From Pseudomonas mediterranea CFBP 5447 (GTDB lineage Bacteria; Pseudomonadota; Gammaproteobacteria; Pseudomonadales; Pseudomonadaceae): DNA of 64,000 nucleotides. Shown one piece after another: positions 42,802 to 51,227 of this stretch. Under the pieces are notes generated by a model. That model did no database searches. It saw only the letters and a list, made by a program, of their open reading frames with translations, and was not told the DNA's origin. The translations under genes were made by a program, and so were the position numbers. The stretch is from NCBI RefSeq assembly GCF_000774145.1, contig NZ_KN322981.1:62001-126000 (forward strand), written 5' to 3'. How positions within the stretch are numbered: the first letter of the stretch is position 1; each line of letters begins with the position of its first letter.

Positions 42802-44832
42802 GTGAAGAGTTTGCTCTGGCCCGCCGTCGCCCTGATGAACCGCCTGAGTTTCGGCATGAAGTTCAGCCTGATCAGCGTGTTGTTCCTGCTGCCGATGCTG
42901 GTGACCAACTTCTTTCTGGTGCGCGATTCCTACCGTGAGTTCCAGGGAACGCAAGTGGAGCTGCAAAGCCTCGACCTGCTGGGCAGCAGCCTGGCCCTGC
43001 GTCGCGACCTGGAAACCCTGAACAACCTGGTGCAGATCAACGCCAGCCTGGGCCAGTCCGGCAAGGCCGGCGATGTGGATGCGAAAATAGCCACCCTCGA
43101 GCAACAGATCCTTGCGCGTCTGCAGGGCATGACCGCCATGGCCGTGGAGCCTGAACAGGCGAGTCTCTTCGAGGCCAAGCGCGACGAAATAATCGCCGGG
43201 TTCAAGGCCCAGCAGGCGGAAAACTCCTTGCAGAGCAAAAGTGCGCTGATCGGCAAGCTGCTCAACAGTTCGCAGATATTCAGCCAGATCATCGCCAGCC
43301 AGGCAGGACTGAGTCGTGACAACCAGAGCGATATCCGTCAGCTCGGCGAACTGATTACCGGCGTGACCCCCGATGTCACCCAGATCCTGGGTGAGGGGCG
43401 TGCGCTGGGCGCTTCGGCCTTGGGCCTGGGGTTTCTCAATTCCGCATCCAGCACCCGGTTCGATGAGCTGTTGGTGCAGATCGAAAAAGTCCAGGGTGAA
43501 TATGGCTTGAAGCTGCAAGATACGTTGACCTCCAGCCCAGCGGCGGGACAAGCCCTTGCCGGCCCGGCTGACGCTAGCAAGGCCACCTTGAAGAAGGCCG
43601 CTGAACTGATCGAAGAACAGGTGGTAATGGCCGACGCCCTCGACGCGCCCTGGCCGGCATTTTTCGCTCAGGTCAGCAGCCTGATGGAGCAGACCTACCG
43701 GTTGAACGATGCAGCGCTGGGTTTCCTCGGCGTCCAGTTGCAGCAGCGCCTGGAGCAGAACCGCAGCCACATGGTGCTGCAAGCCGTGGCGTTGGTGGCG
43801 GTGTTCCTGCTGATTTTCTATCTGTATGCCGGCTTCTATGCTTCGACCCGCGCCACCCTCCACTACCTGGGTCGGATGATGGACAAAGTGGCGGCAGGGG
43901 ACATGACGGTCAATTTCGTGGCCCGGAGCCAGGACGAACTGGGCGAGTTGGGTGAGGTGTTCAATGGCACGGTGGCGAAGATCCACGATCTGATCGAACG
44001 GGTAGGGCAGACCGTCGTGGAAGTGGAGCGTCAGGCCGGGCAAGTGGAATCGGTATCGGCTCAAAGCAATCAGGCGGTGGCGGGGCAGCGTAGCCAGATC
44101 GAACTGGTTGCCACGGCGATGAACCAGATGTCAGCCACGGCCCAGGAGGTGGCCCGCAGTGCCGCTGCGGCGGTCAGCAGCGCACACAGTGTGAACGATG
44201 AAACACTCAGTGGGCGCGGATTGGTGGAGTCCCAGCAGGGCAGCATCGCCCGCCTGGCCAGCGAGATCGATCAATCGGTGCAGGTGATCAATCAACTGGC
44301 GACCGACAGCCAGGCCATCAGCCGGGTGCTGGATGTGATCAAGAGCATCGCCGAGCAGACCAACCTATTGGCCCTCAACGCCGCGATCGAGGCGGCTCGG
44401 GCCGGTGAGCAGGGACGTGGCTTCGCGGTGGTGGCCGATGAAGTGCGGACCCTGGCCAAGCGGACCCAGCAGTCGACTGAGGAAATTGAAGCGATGATCA
44501 GCCGTCTGCACGGCGGTGTGGGGGCGGCGGTCAAGGCCATGGGTACCAGTCACGAGATGGCCAATGGTACGGTCGGTCAATCGGAGAAGGTCCAGCAGGC
44601 TTTGGAGAACATCCTCGGTGCGGTTGGCATGATTGTCGACCAGAACCAGCAGATCGCGGCCGCTGTCGAGCAGCAGACGGCGGTGGCCCATGATATCGAT
44701 CAGAACATTGTCGAGATCAATCGTGCGGGTGAGCGCACGGCCGAGGGGGCGCACCAGACTGAGGATGCCAGCCGTGAGTTGTCTGCGCAGGTGGGGCAGC
44801 TCAAGTTGTTGATCAATGCGTTTCGGGTGTGA
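42802..44832 (+). CDS. Methyl-accepting chemotaxis protein
   Basis: A 676-residue chemoreceptor. TM1 is near residues 18-40, followed by a roughly 290-residue periplasmic helical sensor region, TM2 (about 332-352), HAMP (about 353-405) and a signalling domain. The conserved hairpin tip is near residues 510-535 (IAEQTNLLALNAAIEAARAG). The ligand is unknown. There is no CheR-binding pentapeptide at the C terminus (ends LLINAFRV). The start is GTG 42802. It sits next to ampDE as in P. aeruginosa. Confidence 0.95.
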   Translation: MKSLLWPAVALMNRLSFGMKFSLISVLFLLPMLVTNFFLVRDSYREFQGTQVELQSLDLLGSSLALRRDLETLNNLVQINASLGQSGKAGDVDAKIATLEQQILARLQGMTAMAVEPEQASLFEAKRDEIIAGFKAQQAENSLQSKSALIGKLLNSSQIFSQIIASQAGLSRDNQSDIRQLGELITGVTPDVTQILGEGRALGASALGLGFLNSASSTRFDELLVQIEKVQGEYGLKLQDTLTSSPAAGQALAGPADASKATLKKAAELIEEQVVMADALDAPWPAFFAQVSSLMEQTYRLNDAALGFLGVQLQQRLEQNRSHMVLQAVALVAVFLLIFYLYAGFYASTRATLHYLGRMMDKVAAGDMTVNFVARSQDELGELGEVFNGTVAKIHDLIERVGQTVVEVERQAGQVESVSAQSNQAVAGQRSQIELVATAMNQMSATAQEVARSAAAAVSSAHSVNDETLSGRGLVESQQGSIARLASEIDQSVQVINQLATDSQAISRVLDVIKSIAEQTNLLALNAAIEAARAGEQGRGFAVVADEVRTLAKRTQQSTEEIEAMISRLHGGVGAAVKAMGTSHEMANGTVGQSEKVQQALENILGAVGMIVDQNQQIAAAVEQQTAVAHDIDQNIVEINRAGERTAEGAHQTEDASRELSAQVGQLKLLINAFRV

Positions 44833-44849
44833 TGATTGCTGCGGAACCC

Positions 44850-44873
44850 TGAGGGAGCGAGCCTGCTCGCGAT
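44850..44873 (+). repeat. Solo REP half after the chemoreceptor gene
   Basis: It matches the 24-nt left arm of the first REPIN family with one change (TGAGGG in place of TGTGGG). No right arm is found 42 nt downstream, where the structured repeat at 44905 begins instead. Confidence 0.85.
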
Positions 44874-44904
44874 GGCGGCCTTGCGTCGAGTACATATCCG
44901 TTGC

Positions 44905-45199
44905 TGCGGTAACGGCGGCTTAGGGTTCCGCCCTTACGGCGGGTTACTTTTGGCAAACGCCCCAAAAGTAACCAAAAAGGCTTGGCCCCACCACTCGGCA
45001 CCTCGCCTGGGCGAGGTGTGCCCTCACTCCGGCATTGCTCCGTGGGCCGCCGCGAAGGGCCATCCATGGCCCAGCGCGGCTAACCCGGCATCCATGCCGG
45101 GTTGCCCACTGCGCAATGCCTGCGTTCGGCCGTCGTGGTTAATGGGGCCTGAAGATCAAAAGCAAAAAGCAAAAAGCAAAAAGCAAAAGCAAGAAAGCG
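44905..45199. repeat. Roughly 300-nt multi-hairpin intergenic repeat with heptamer tail
   Basis: This fills most of the 513-bp gap between the chemoreceptor and tatD. Hairpins in order: a 12-bp stem at 44942-44953/44962-44973; CACCTCGCC/GGCGAGGTG at 44999-45007/45010-45018; a closing stem GGCATTGC/GCAATGCC (45031-45038/45113-45120) plus GTGGGC/GCCCAC (45042-45047/45104-45109). The closing stem encloses GGGCCAT/ATGGCCC (45057-45072) and AACCCGGCAT/ATGCCGGGTT (45082-45103). The tail (45157-45199) repeats CAAAAAG three times plus imperfect units. It resembles long intergenic repeat families known in P. fluorescens genomes. It holds no credible gene. Confidence 0.8.
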
Positions 45200-45247
45200 A
45201 GGCGGTCTTACAGCCGACCTGTCTCTCCGGCCGTACATGGATCAAAT

Positions 45248-45329
45248 TGTGGGAGCGAGCCTGCTCGCGATGACGTCGGTACATCCAACCTCTCTCGCCC
45301 AGGCTGATCGCTTTCGCGAGCAAGTCCAC
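45248..45329. repeat. Degenerate REPIN before tatD
   Basis: The left arm 45248-45271 is an exact copy of the first-family arm. After 41 nt, the right arm (45313-45329, TTCGCGAGCAAGTCCAC) keeps the normal polarity but lacks about 6-7 central bases of the palindrome. Confidence 0.75.
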
Positions 45330-45345
45330 GCACCAGAGCGTGCGG

Positions 45346-46122
45346 TCACCAGTTGAACAATTGCCGGGCGTTCGCTGTGCTGGCTTCGGCCAGTTGCTCC
45401 GGGGTGATTGCCATGATCTCGGCCAGGGCCTCGCAAATCGCCGGCAGGTGTGCCGGGCTGTTGCGTTGGCCGGGGAACATCGCTGGGGCCATGTCCGGGG
45501 AGTCGGTTTCCAGTACAACCGCATCCAGTGGCAGTTTCGCCAGGACCCGGTGCATGCGCAGGGCCTGGGGCCAGGTGGCGGCGCCGCCGAGGCCGAGTTT
45601 GTAGCCGAGTTTGATGTACTCGCGGGCTTCTTCGAAACTGCCGGCGAAGGCGTGGATGATCCCCGCGCGTTGCAGGGGAAGGCGCTTGAGGGTGGCGATC
45701 ACCGCTGCGTGGCTGCGGCGTACGTGGATGAGCGCCGGCAGTTCGAACTCCGCCGCCAGTTGCAGTTGCGCTTCGAACAGCGTCTGCTGGCGCTCTCGGT
45801 CCAGGTTCTCGATGTAGTAATCCAGGCCGATTTCCCCCACCGCGCACAACTGCCGATGCCCGGCCAGGCGGGCCAGCCAGTCGCGCAGGTGCGTCATGTC
45901 GTCGGGGCGATGCTGGTCGAGGTACACAGGGTGCAGGCCCAGCGCGGCGTGCAGGTCCGGGTCGCTTTGTACCAGGTCCCAGACCCGCTGCCAGTTGTCG
46001 CGATCCACCCCCAGCACCACCATCTGCCGGACACCCAGGGCGCGGCTTGCGGCCAGCAGCGCCGGGCGATCCGCGTCGAAATCGGGAAAGTCCAGGTGGG
46101 TGTGGGTGTCGATCAGCTCCAC
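45346..46122 (-). CDS. TatD family hydrolase
   Basis: A 258-residue metal-dependent TIM-barrel hydrolase. Metal ligands are in DTHTHLDF at the start, the conserved Glu is in AVGEIGLDYY, and later ligands are in IHVRRSHAAV, IIHAFAG and ETDSPDM. The family includes TatD and YcfH-type DNases; the substrate here is unproven. It is 3 bp downstream of fruR on the same strand, as in other Pseudomonas. Confidence 0.94.
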   Translation of the reverse strand: MELIDTHTHLDFPDFDADRPALLAASRALGVRQMVVLGVDRDNWQRVWDLVQSDPDLHAALGLHPVYLDQHRPDDMTHLRDWLARLAGHRQLCAVGEIGLDYYIENLDRERQQTLFEAQLQLAAEFELPALIHVRRSHAAVIATLKRLPLQRAGIIHAFAGSFEEAREYIKLGYKLGLGGAATWPQALRMHRVLAKLPLDAVVLETDSPDMAPAMFPGQRNSPAHLPAICEALAEIMAITPEQLAEASTANARQLFNW

Positions 46123-46125
46123 GAT

Positions 46126-47157
46126 TCAGTCCCGGTGGATACGCTGCTTGAAGGTCCGCGCAATGGCCTGCACGCCAGGCTGGTAGTGGTCGTTTTCGAT
46201 GGCGGCCAAAGCCAGTTCCAACGCCTTGTCAGCGATCAGCTGATGTTGCTGGGACATGGCATTGACCGGCAATGGCAGGAAATCCAGCAATTGTGTGTCA
46301 CCGAAGGTGCCCAGGCGCAACGGGCGCGATTTGAGCGGGAAGTCATGCAAGGCGTCGAACACCCCTTGCAGCAGCACGTAGGAGGTGGTGATCAGCGCAT
46401 CGGGCAAATGCCCCAGGCGCATCAGCAAGTCGTCCATCAACTGCCGGCCGCATTCACGGCTGAACGATTCGCCGTGCTCGACCAGTACCTGGCCTTCGAA
46501 TCCGCTCAGTGCTTCGCGAAAGCCCGCGGCCCGCTCCTGGCTGATACTCAGCTCGGGGCGCGCGCCGACCAGCACGATCTGTCGGGGTTGCGTCTCCAGC
46601 AGGCTGCGGGTCAGTTGCAGACTGGCCTGGCGGTCGTCGCTGATCACCGAGCAGAAGTGCTCAGGCTCCATCACCCGGTCGATGGCGATGATCGGAATGC
46701 CCTTGGCCTGCAGTTGGCGGTAGCTGTCATCCCCGGCCGGCAGGCAGCTGGCGACGATCAGCGCGTCGCAGCGCCGGGCGCGGAATAGCTGCAACAACTG
46801 CCGCTCACTTTCTGGCGCATCATCGGAACTGGCAATCAGCAACTGATAGCCCTGCGCCCGAGCGCCCTGTTCCAACAGCTTGGCGATACGGGCGTAACTG
46901 GGGTTTTCCAGGTCCGGCAGGATGAAGCCCAGGGTGCGGGTATGCCGACTGCGCAATCCCGCGGCCTGGGGGTTAGGCGTGAAGCCATGCTCTTCGACCA
47001 CCGCACGCACCCGTTCGACGGTCGCATTGCTGATGCGTTGCTGTTCGGCCTTGCCGTTGATGACATAGCTGGCGGTGGTGACGGACACACCGGCCAGTTG
47101 GGCGATATCACTGAGTTTCAACCCGTTTTTCCTTGTTTTTTCGAGTTTGCCCGACAC
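46126..47157 (-). CDS. fruR: LacI-family fructose regulator FruR/Cra
   Basis: A 343-residue LacI-type regulator with a helix-turn-helix KLSDIAQLAGVSVTTASYVI, the hinge region, and a periplasmic-binding-like effector domain (IPIIAIDRVMEPEHFCSVIS). In P. putida Cra responds to fructose-1-phosphate and controls fruBKA. I used GTG 47157, which has GGATGGA upstream; many annotations begin about 12 residues later near LKLSDIAQ (TTG 47121). It is divergent from fruB, with an operator-like site between them. Confidence 0.94.
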   Translation of the reverse strand: MSGKLEKTRKNGLKLSDIAQLAGVSVTTASYVINGKAEQQRISNATVERVRAVVEEHGFTPNPQAAGLRSRHTRTLGFILPDLENPSYARIAKLLEQGARAQGYQLLIASSDDAPESERQLLQLFRARRCDALIVASCLPAGDDSYRQLQAKGIPIIAIDRVMEPEHFCSVISDDRQASLQLTRSLLETQPRQIVLVGARPELSISQERAAGFREALSGFEGQVLVEHGESFSRECGRQLMDDLLMRLGHLPDALITTSYVLLQGVFDALHDFPLKSRPLRLGTFGDTQLLDFLPLPVNAMSQQHQLIADKALELALAAIENDHYQPGVQAIARTFKQRIHRD

Positions 47158-47265
47158 TGAGCGTCCATCCTAACCGATTCGGCGCGACGGTCGTGGTCCA
47201 TACACTGGCGACAAGTTGCACTTCAAGGATGAGAGATTATCGAGTAACGTGCCAATCTTTCTAGA

Positions 47266-47277
47266 TTAAACGTTTCA
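47266..47277 (+). promoter_or_regulatory. Cra/FruR operator upstream of fruB
   Basis: TTAAACGTTTCA matches the site reported for Cra at the P. putida fruB promoter; the core AAACGTTT is palindromic. It is 130 bp before the fruB start and 109 bp from the fruR start, so it could serve both genes. Confidence 0.85.
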
Positions 47278-47406
47278 GCAAGCGTATTTTCAAGGTTAGC
47301 AGGATTTTCTGGCCGCGCTGCCGCGATACCGCCAAAAGCCGTCCTGTAACGCTAAGCTCATTCAAAACAATACCTGGCGCCAACCCGACGCCAAAAAGGA
47401 GAAAGC

Positions 47407-50271
47407 ATGCTCGAACTCAATCCAGAGCAGATATCCATGGCCCAGACCGCCGTGGATAAAGCCGCCGCGCTGCAATTGCTCGCTGACAAACTGGTGGCCG
47501 ATGGCTTGGTGGCCGAAGGTTATCTCGCCGGCTTGCAGGCCCGCGAAGCCCAGGGTTCGACCTTTCTTGGCCAAGGTATCGCCATCCCCCACGGTACGCC
47601 GCAAACCCGCGACTTGGTGCATTCCACCGGCGTGCGCTTGCTGCAGTTCCCCGAAGGCGTGGATTGGGGCGACGGCCAGATCGTCTACCTGGCGATCGGG
47701 ATCGCGGCCAAGTCCGACGAACACTTGCGCTTGCTGCAACTGCTGACCCGCGCCCTCGGCGAGACCGACCTGGGGCAGGCGCTGCGGCGTGCCGGCTCCG
47801 CCGAAGCCCTGCTGAAGTTGTTGCAAGGTGCGCCGCAGGAGCTGGCCCTGGATGCGCAAATGATCGGGCTCGGCGTGTCGGCCGATGATTTCGAAGAGCT
47901 GGTGTGGCGTGGCGCCCGTTTGCTGCGCCAGGCCGATTGCGTGAGTAACGGCTTTGCCGGGGTGTTGCAGCAGGTCGATGCGCTGCCCCTGGGCGATGGC
48001 CTGTGGTGGTTGCACAGCGAGCAGACCGTCAAGCGCCCGGGCCTGGCTTTCGTCACACCGGACAAACCCATCCGTTATCTGGGACAGCCCTTGAGTGGCC
48101 TGTTCTGCCTCGCCAGTCTCGGCGAAGCTCACCAGGCGTTGCTCGAACGACTCTGCGCCTTGCTGATCGAAGGTCGCGGCCACGAGCTGGGCCGTGCCAC
48201 CAGCAGCCGCAAGGTGCTGGAAGTGCTCGGTGGTGAACTGCCCGCCGACTGGCCCAGCGCTCGAATCGGGCTGGCCAACGCCCATGGCTTGCATGCGCGT
48301 CCGGCGAAGATTCTTGCGCAACTGGCGAAAAGCTTCGAAGGCGAGATCCGCGTGCGCATCGTCGACGGCCAGGACAGCGCCGTGTCGGCCAAGAGCCTGA
48401 GCAAGCTGCTGAGCCTCGGCGCCCGTCGTGGCCAGGTCCTGGAATTCATCGCTGAACCGAGCATCGCCGCCGATGCGTTGCCGGCACTGCTGGCGGCCAT
48501 CGAAGAAGGTTTGGGTGAGGAAGTCGAACCGCTGCCGCCACCGAGCGCCCCGCAGGAAAGCCCGATGGCCGAAGTCGCCACCGTGGTGCTGGCCCCCGAA
48601 TCCGGCAGTCTGATCCAGGCGGTGCCTGCCGCGCCGGGGATCGCCATTGGCCCGGCTCATATCCAGGTCCTGCAAGCCATCGATTATCCGCTGCGCGGCG
48701 AGTCGGCCGCCATCGAGCGCGAGCGCTTGCAAAACGCCTTGAATCAGGTGCGCCGCGACATCGAAGGCCTGATCGAGCGCGCCAAGGCCAAGGCCATCCG
48801 CGAAATCTTCGTGACCCACCAGGAAATGCTCGACGACCCGGAACTGACCGACGAAGTCGACACCCGCCTGAAGCTTGGTGAAAGTGCGCAAGCGGCGTGG
48901 ATGGGCGTGATTGAAGCCGCTGCAAAAGAACAGGAAGCTTTGCAAGATGCACTGCTCGCCGAGCGTGCCGCGGACCTGCGAGACGTCGGCCGGCGTGTGC
49001 TGGCGCAGCTATGCGGCGTCGAAACCCCGAACGAACCCGAGCAACCGTACATTCTGGTGATGGACGAGGTCGGTCCATCCGACGTGGCACGCCTGGACCC
49101 GAGCCGGGTGGCGGGGATTCTCACCGCACGCGGTGGCGCCACCGCCCACAGCGCGATTGTCGCCCGGGCCCTGGGCATCCCGGCGCTGGTGGGGGCCGGG
49201 GCCTCGGTGTTGCTGTTGGCGCCGGGCTCCTCATTGTTGCTGGACGGCCAGCGCGGCCGGCTGCATGTGGAGCCTGATGCCGCTACCTTGCAACGCGCCG
49301 TCGAGGAGCGTGACACCCGTGAGCAGCGCCTCAAGGCTGCTGCCGAACAGCGTCACCAACCCGCGTTGACCCGCGACGGCCATCCGGTGGAAGTGTTCGC
49401 CAACATCGGCGAAAGCGCCGGTGTCGCCGGCGCGGTGGAGCAGGGGGCCGAAGGCATCGGCCTGTTGCGCACCGAATTGATTTTCATGGCCCACACCCAG
49501 GCACCGGACGAAGCGACCCAGGAAACCGAATACCGCAAGGTGCTCGACGGCCTGGCCGGCCGGCCGCTGGTGGTGCGCACGCTGGATGTCGGCGGCGACA
49601 AGCCGCTGCCGTACTGGCCGATCGCGAAGGAAGAAAACCCGTTCCTCGGCGTGCGTGGCATCCGCCTGACCTTGCAGCGTCCACAGATCATGGAGGCGCA
49701 ACTGCGGGCGTTGTTGCGTTCGGCGGACAACCGTCCGTTGCGGATCATGTTCCCGATGGTGGGCAGCGTCGAAGAGTGGCGCCACGCCCGGGACATGACC
49801 GAGCGCCTGCGTCGGGAAATCCCGGTGGCGGACCTGCAACTGGGGATCATGATCGAAGTGCCGTCCGCCGCGTTGCTGGCGCCGGTGCTCGCCAAGGAGG
49901 TCGACTTCTTCAGCGTGGGCACCAACGACCTGACCCAGTACACCCTGGCCATCGACCGCGGCCATCCAAGTCTTTCGGCCCAGGCCGACGGCTTGCACCC
50001 GGCGGTGCTGCAACTGATCGACATCACCGTGCGCGCAGCCCATGCCCATGGCAAATGGGTCGGCGTGTGCGGCGAGCTGGCGGCCGACCCGCTGGCGGTG
50101 CCGGTGCTGGTGGGCCTGGGGGTGGATGAACTAAGTGTGTCGGCCCGCAGCATTGCCGAGGTCAAGGCGCGAGTACGCGAACTGAGCCTCGAACAGGCAC
50201 AGACCCTGGCTCGCGAAGCATTGGCCGTGGGCAGCGCCAATGACGTGCGCGCATTAGTGGAGGCGCTGTAA
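47407..50271 (+). CDS. fruB: Fructose PTS multiphosphoryl transfer protein (EIIA-HPr-EI)
   Basis: A 954-residue fusion. The EIIA-Fru domain (about 1-145) has its active His at residue 62 (GIAIPHGTP). The HPr domain (about 278-365) has the active His 296 in GLHARPA. The Enzyme I domain (about 395-954) has the active His 581 in GGATAHSAIVARALG, and its PEP-binding barrel contains LLRTELIFM and EVPSAALLAPVLA. It passes phosphate from PEP to FruA. AAGGAG lies before the ATG. It is the first gene of fruBKA, with fruK starting immediately after its stop. Confidence 0.97.
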   Translation: MLELNPEQISMAQTAVDKAAALQLLADKLVADGLVAEGYLAGLQAREAQGSTFLGQGIAIPHGTPQTRDLVHSTGVRLLQFPEGVDWGDGQIVYLAIGIAAKSDEHLRLLQLLTRALGETDLGQALRRAGSAEALLKLLQGAPQELALDAQMIGLGVSADDFEELVWRGARLLRQADCVSNGFAGVLQQVDALPLGDGLWWLHSEQTVKRPGLAFVTPDKPIRYLGQPLSGLFCLASLGEAHQALLERLCALLIEGRGHELGRATSSRKVLEVLGGELPADWPSARIGLANAHGLHARPAKILAQLAKSFEGEIRVRIVDGQDSAVSAKSLSKLLSLGARRGQVLEFIAEPSIAADALPALLAAIEEGLGEEVEPLPPPSAPQESPMAEVATVVLAPESGSLIQAVPAAPGIAIGPAHIQVLQAIDYPLRGESAAIERERLQNALNQVRRDIEGLIERAKAKAIREIFVTHQEMLDDPELTDEVDTRLKLGESAQAAWMGVIEAAAKEQEALQDALLAERAADLRDVGRRVLAQLCGVETPNEPEQPYILVMDEVGPSDVARLDPSRVAGILTARGGATAHSAIVARALGIPALVGAGASVLLLAPGSSLLLDGQRGRLHVEPDAATLQRAVEERDTREQRLKAAAEQRHQPALTRDGHPVEVFANIGESAGVAGAVEQGAEGIGLLRTELIFMAHTQAPDEATQETEYRKVLDGLAGRPLVVRTLDVGGDKPLPYWPIAKEENPFLGVRGIRLTLQRPQIMEAQLRALLRSADNRPLRIMFPMVGSVEEWRHARDMTERLRREIPVADLQLGIMIEVPSAALLAPVLAKEVDFFSVGTNDLTQYTLAIDRGHPSLSAQADGLHPAVLQLIDITVRAAHAHGKWVGVCGELAADPLAVPVLVGLGVDELSVSARSIAEVKARVRELSLEQAQTLAREALAVGSANDVRALVEAL

Positions 50272-51213
50272 ATGGCGAAGATTCTTACCCTGACCCTCAA
50301 CCCGGCGCTCGACCTCACGGTGGAACTGGCGCGCCTGGAACCGGGCCAGGTCAACCGCAGCGATGCCATGCACAGCCACGCCGCCGGCAAAGGCGTGAAC
50401 GTGGCCCAGGTGCTGGCCGACCTGGGGCATACGCTGACCGTCAGTGGCTTTCTGGGTGAAGACAACGCCCAGGCGTTCGAGACGTTGTTCGCGCAACGTG
50501 GTTTTATCGACGCCTTTATCCGCGTGCCAGGGGAAACCCGCAGCAACATCAAGCTGGCCGAGCAGGATGGCCGCATCACCGACCTCAACGGCCCCGGCCC
50601 GAGGGTCGATGACGCGGCGCAGCAAGCGTTGCTGGCGCGTCTGGAGCAGATCGCTCCCGGGCACGATGCCGTGGTGGTGGCGGGCAGTTTGCCCCGGGGT
50701 GTCAGCCCGCAGTGGTTGCAGGCATTGATCACGCGCCTGAAAACCCTCGGCTTGAAAGTGGCCCTCGACACCAGCGGCGAAGCCTTGCGCGTCGCGCTGG
50801 CGGCCGGGCCATGGCTGATCAAACCGAACACCGAAGAGCTGGCCGATGTATTGGGTTGCGACGTGGTGACCGAACAGGCCCAGGCCCAAGCGGCGCAACG
50901 TCTGCACGCTCAGGGTGTCGAGCATGTGGTGATATCCCACGGCGCCGACGGAGTGAATTGGTTCAGTGTCGGTTCGGCGCTGCACGCTTCGCCCCCCAAG
51001 GTCACTGTCGCCAGCACCGTGGGCGCCGGGGATTCGCTGCTGGCGGGCATGCTGCATGGCCTGCTCGGTGCGCACGCCCCGGAACAGACCCTGCGCGCCG
51101 CCACGGCCGTCGCCGCGATGGCGGTCACCCAGATCGGCTTCGGCATTCATGACACCGCGCTGCTGGCGTCGCTTGAACAGGGCGTGCGCGTGCGCCCCCT
51201 GACAGAACAATAA
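50272..51213 (+). CDS. fruK: 1-Phosphofructokinase
   Basis: A 313-residue PfkB-family kinase: ILTLTLNPALDLTVEL at the start, HAAGKGVNVAQVLADLG, and the C-terminal anion-hole motif TVGAGDSLLAGMLHGLLG with the catalytic Asp. It phosphorylates fructose-1-phosphate to the 1,6-bisphosphate. Its ATG directly abuts the fruB TAA. It lowers the inducer of FruR. Confidence 0.97.
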   Translation: MAKILTLTLNPALDLTVELARLEPGQVNRSDAMHSHAAGKGVNVAQVLADLGHTLTVSGFLGEDNAQAFETLFAQRGFIDAFIRVPGETRSNIKLAEQDGRITDLNGPGPRVDDAAQQALLARLEQIAPGHDAVVVAGSLPRGVSPQWLQALITRLKTLGLKVALDTSGEALRVALAAGPWLIKPNTEELADVLGCDVVTEQAQAQAAQRLHAQGVEHVVISHGADGVNWFSVGSALHASPPKVTVASTVGAGDSLLAGMLHGLLGAHAPEQTLRAATAVAAMAVTQIGFGIHDTALLASLEQGVRVRPLTEQ

Positions 51214-51227
51214 GAGGGTTCGCGAGA

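Noticed and set aside
45157..45199. Short direct repeats considered as a CRISPR array
   Set aside because: The unit is only 7 nt with no spacers. It is a simple sequence tail.
44836..45273. A 145-codon frame across the intergenic repeat
   Set aside because: It spans REP and hairpin repeats and the CAAAAAG run (translated as KQKAKSKKQK). This is a repeat artefact, not a gene.
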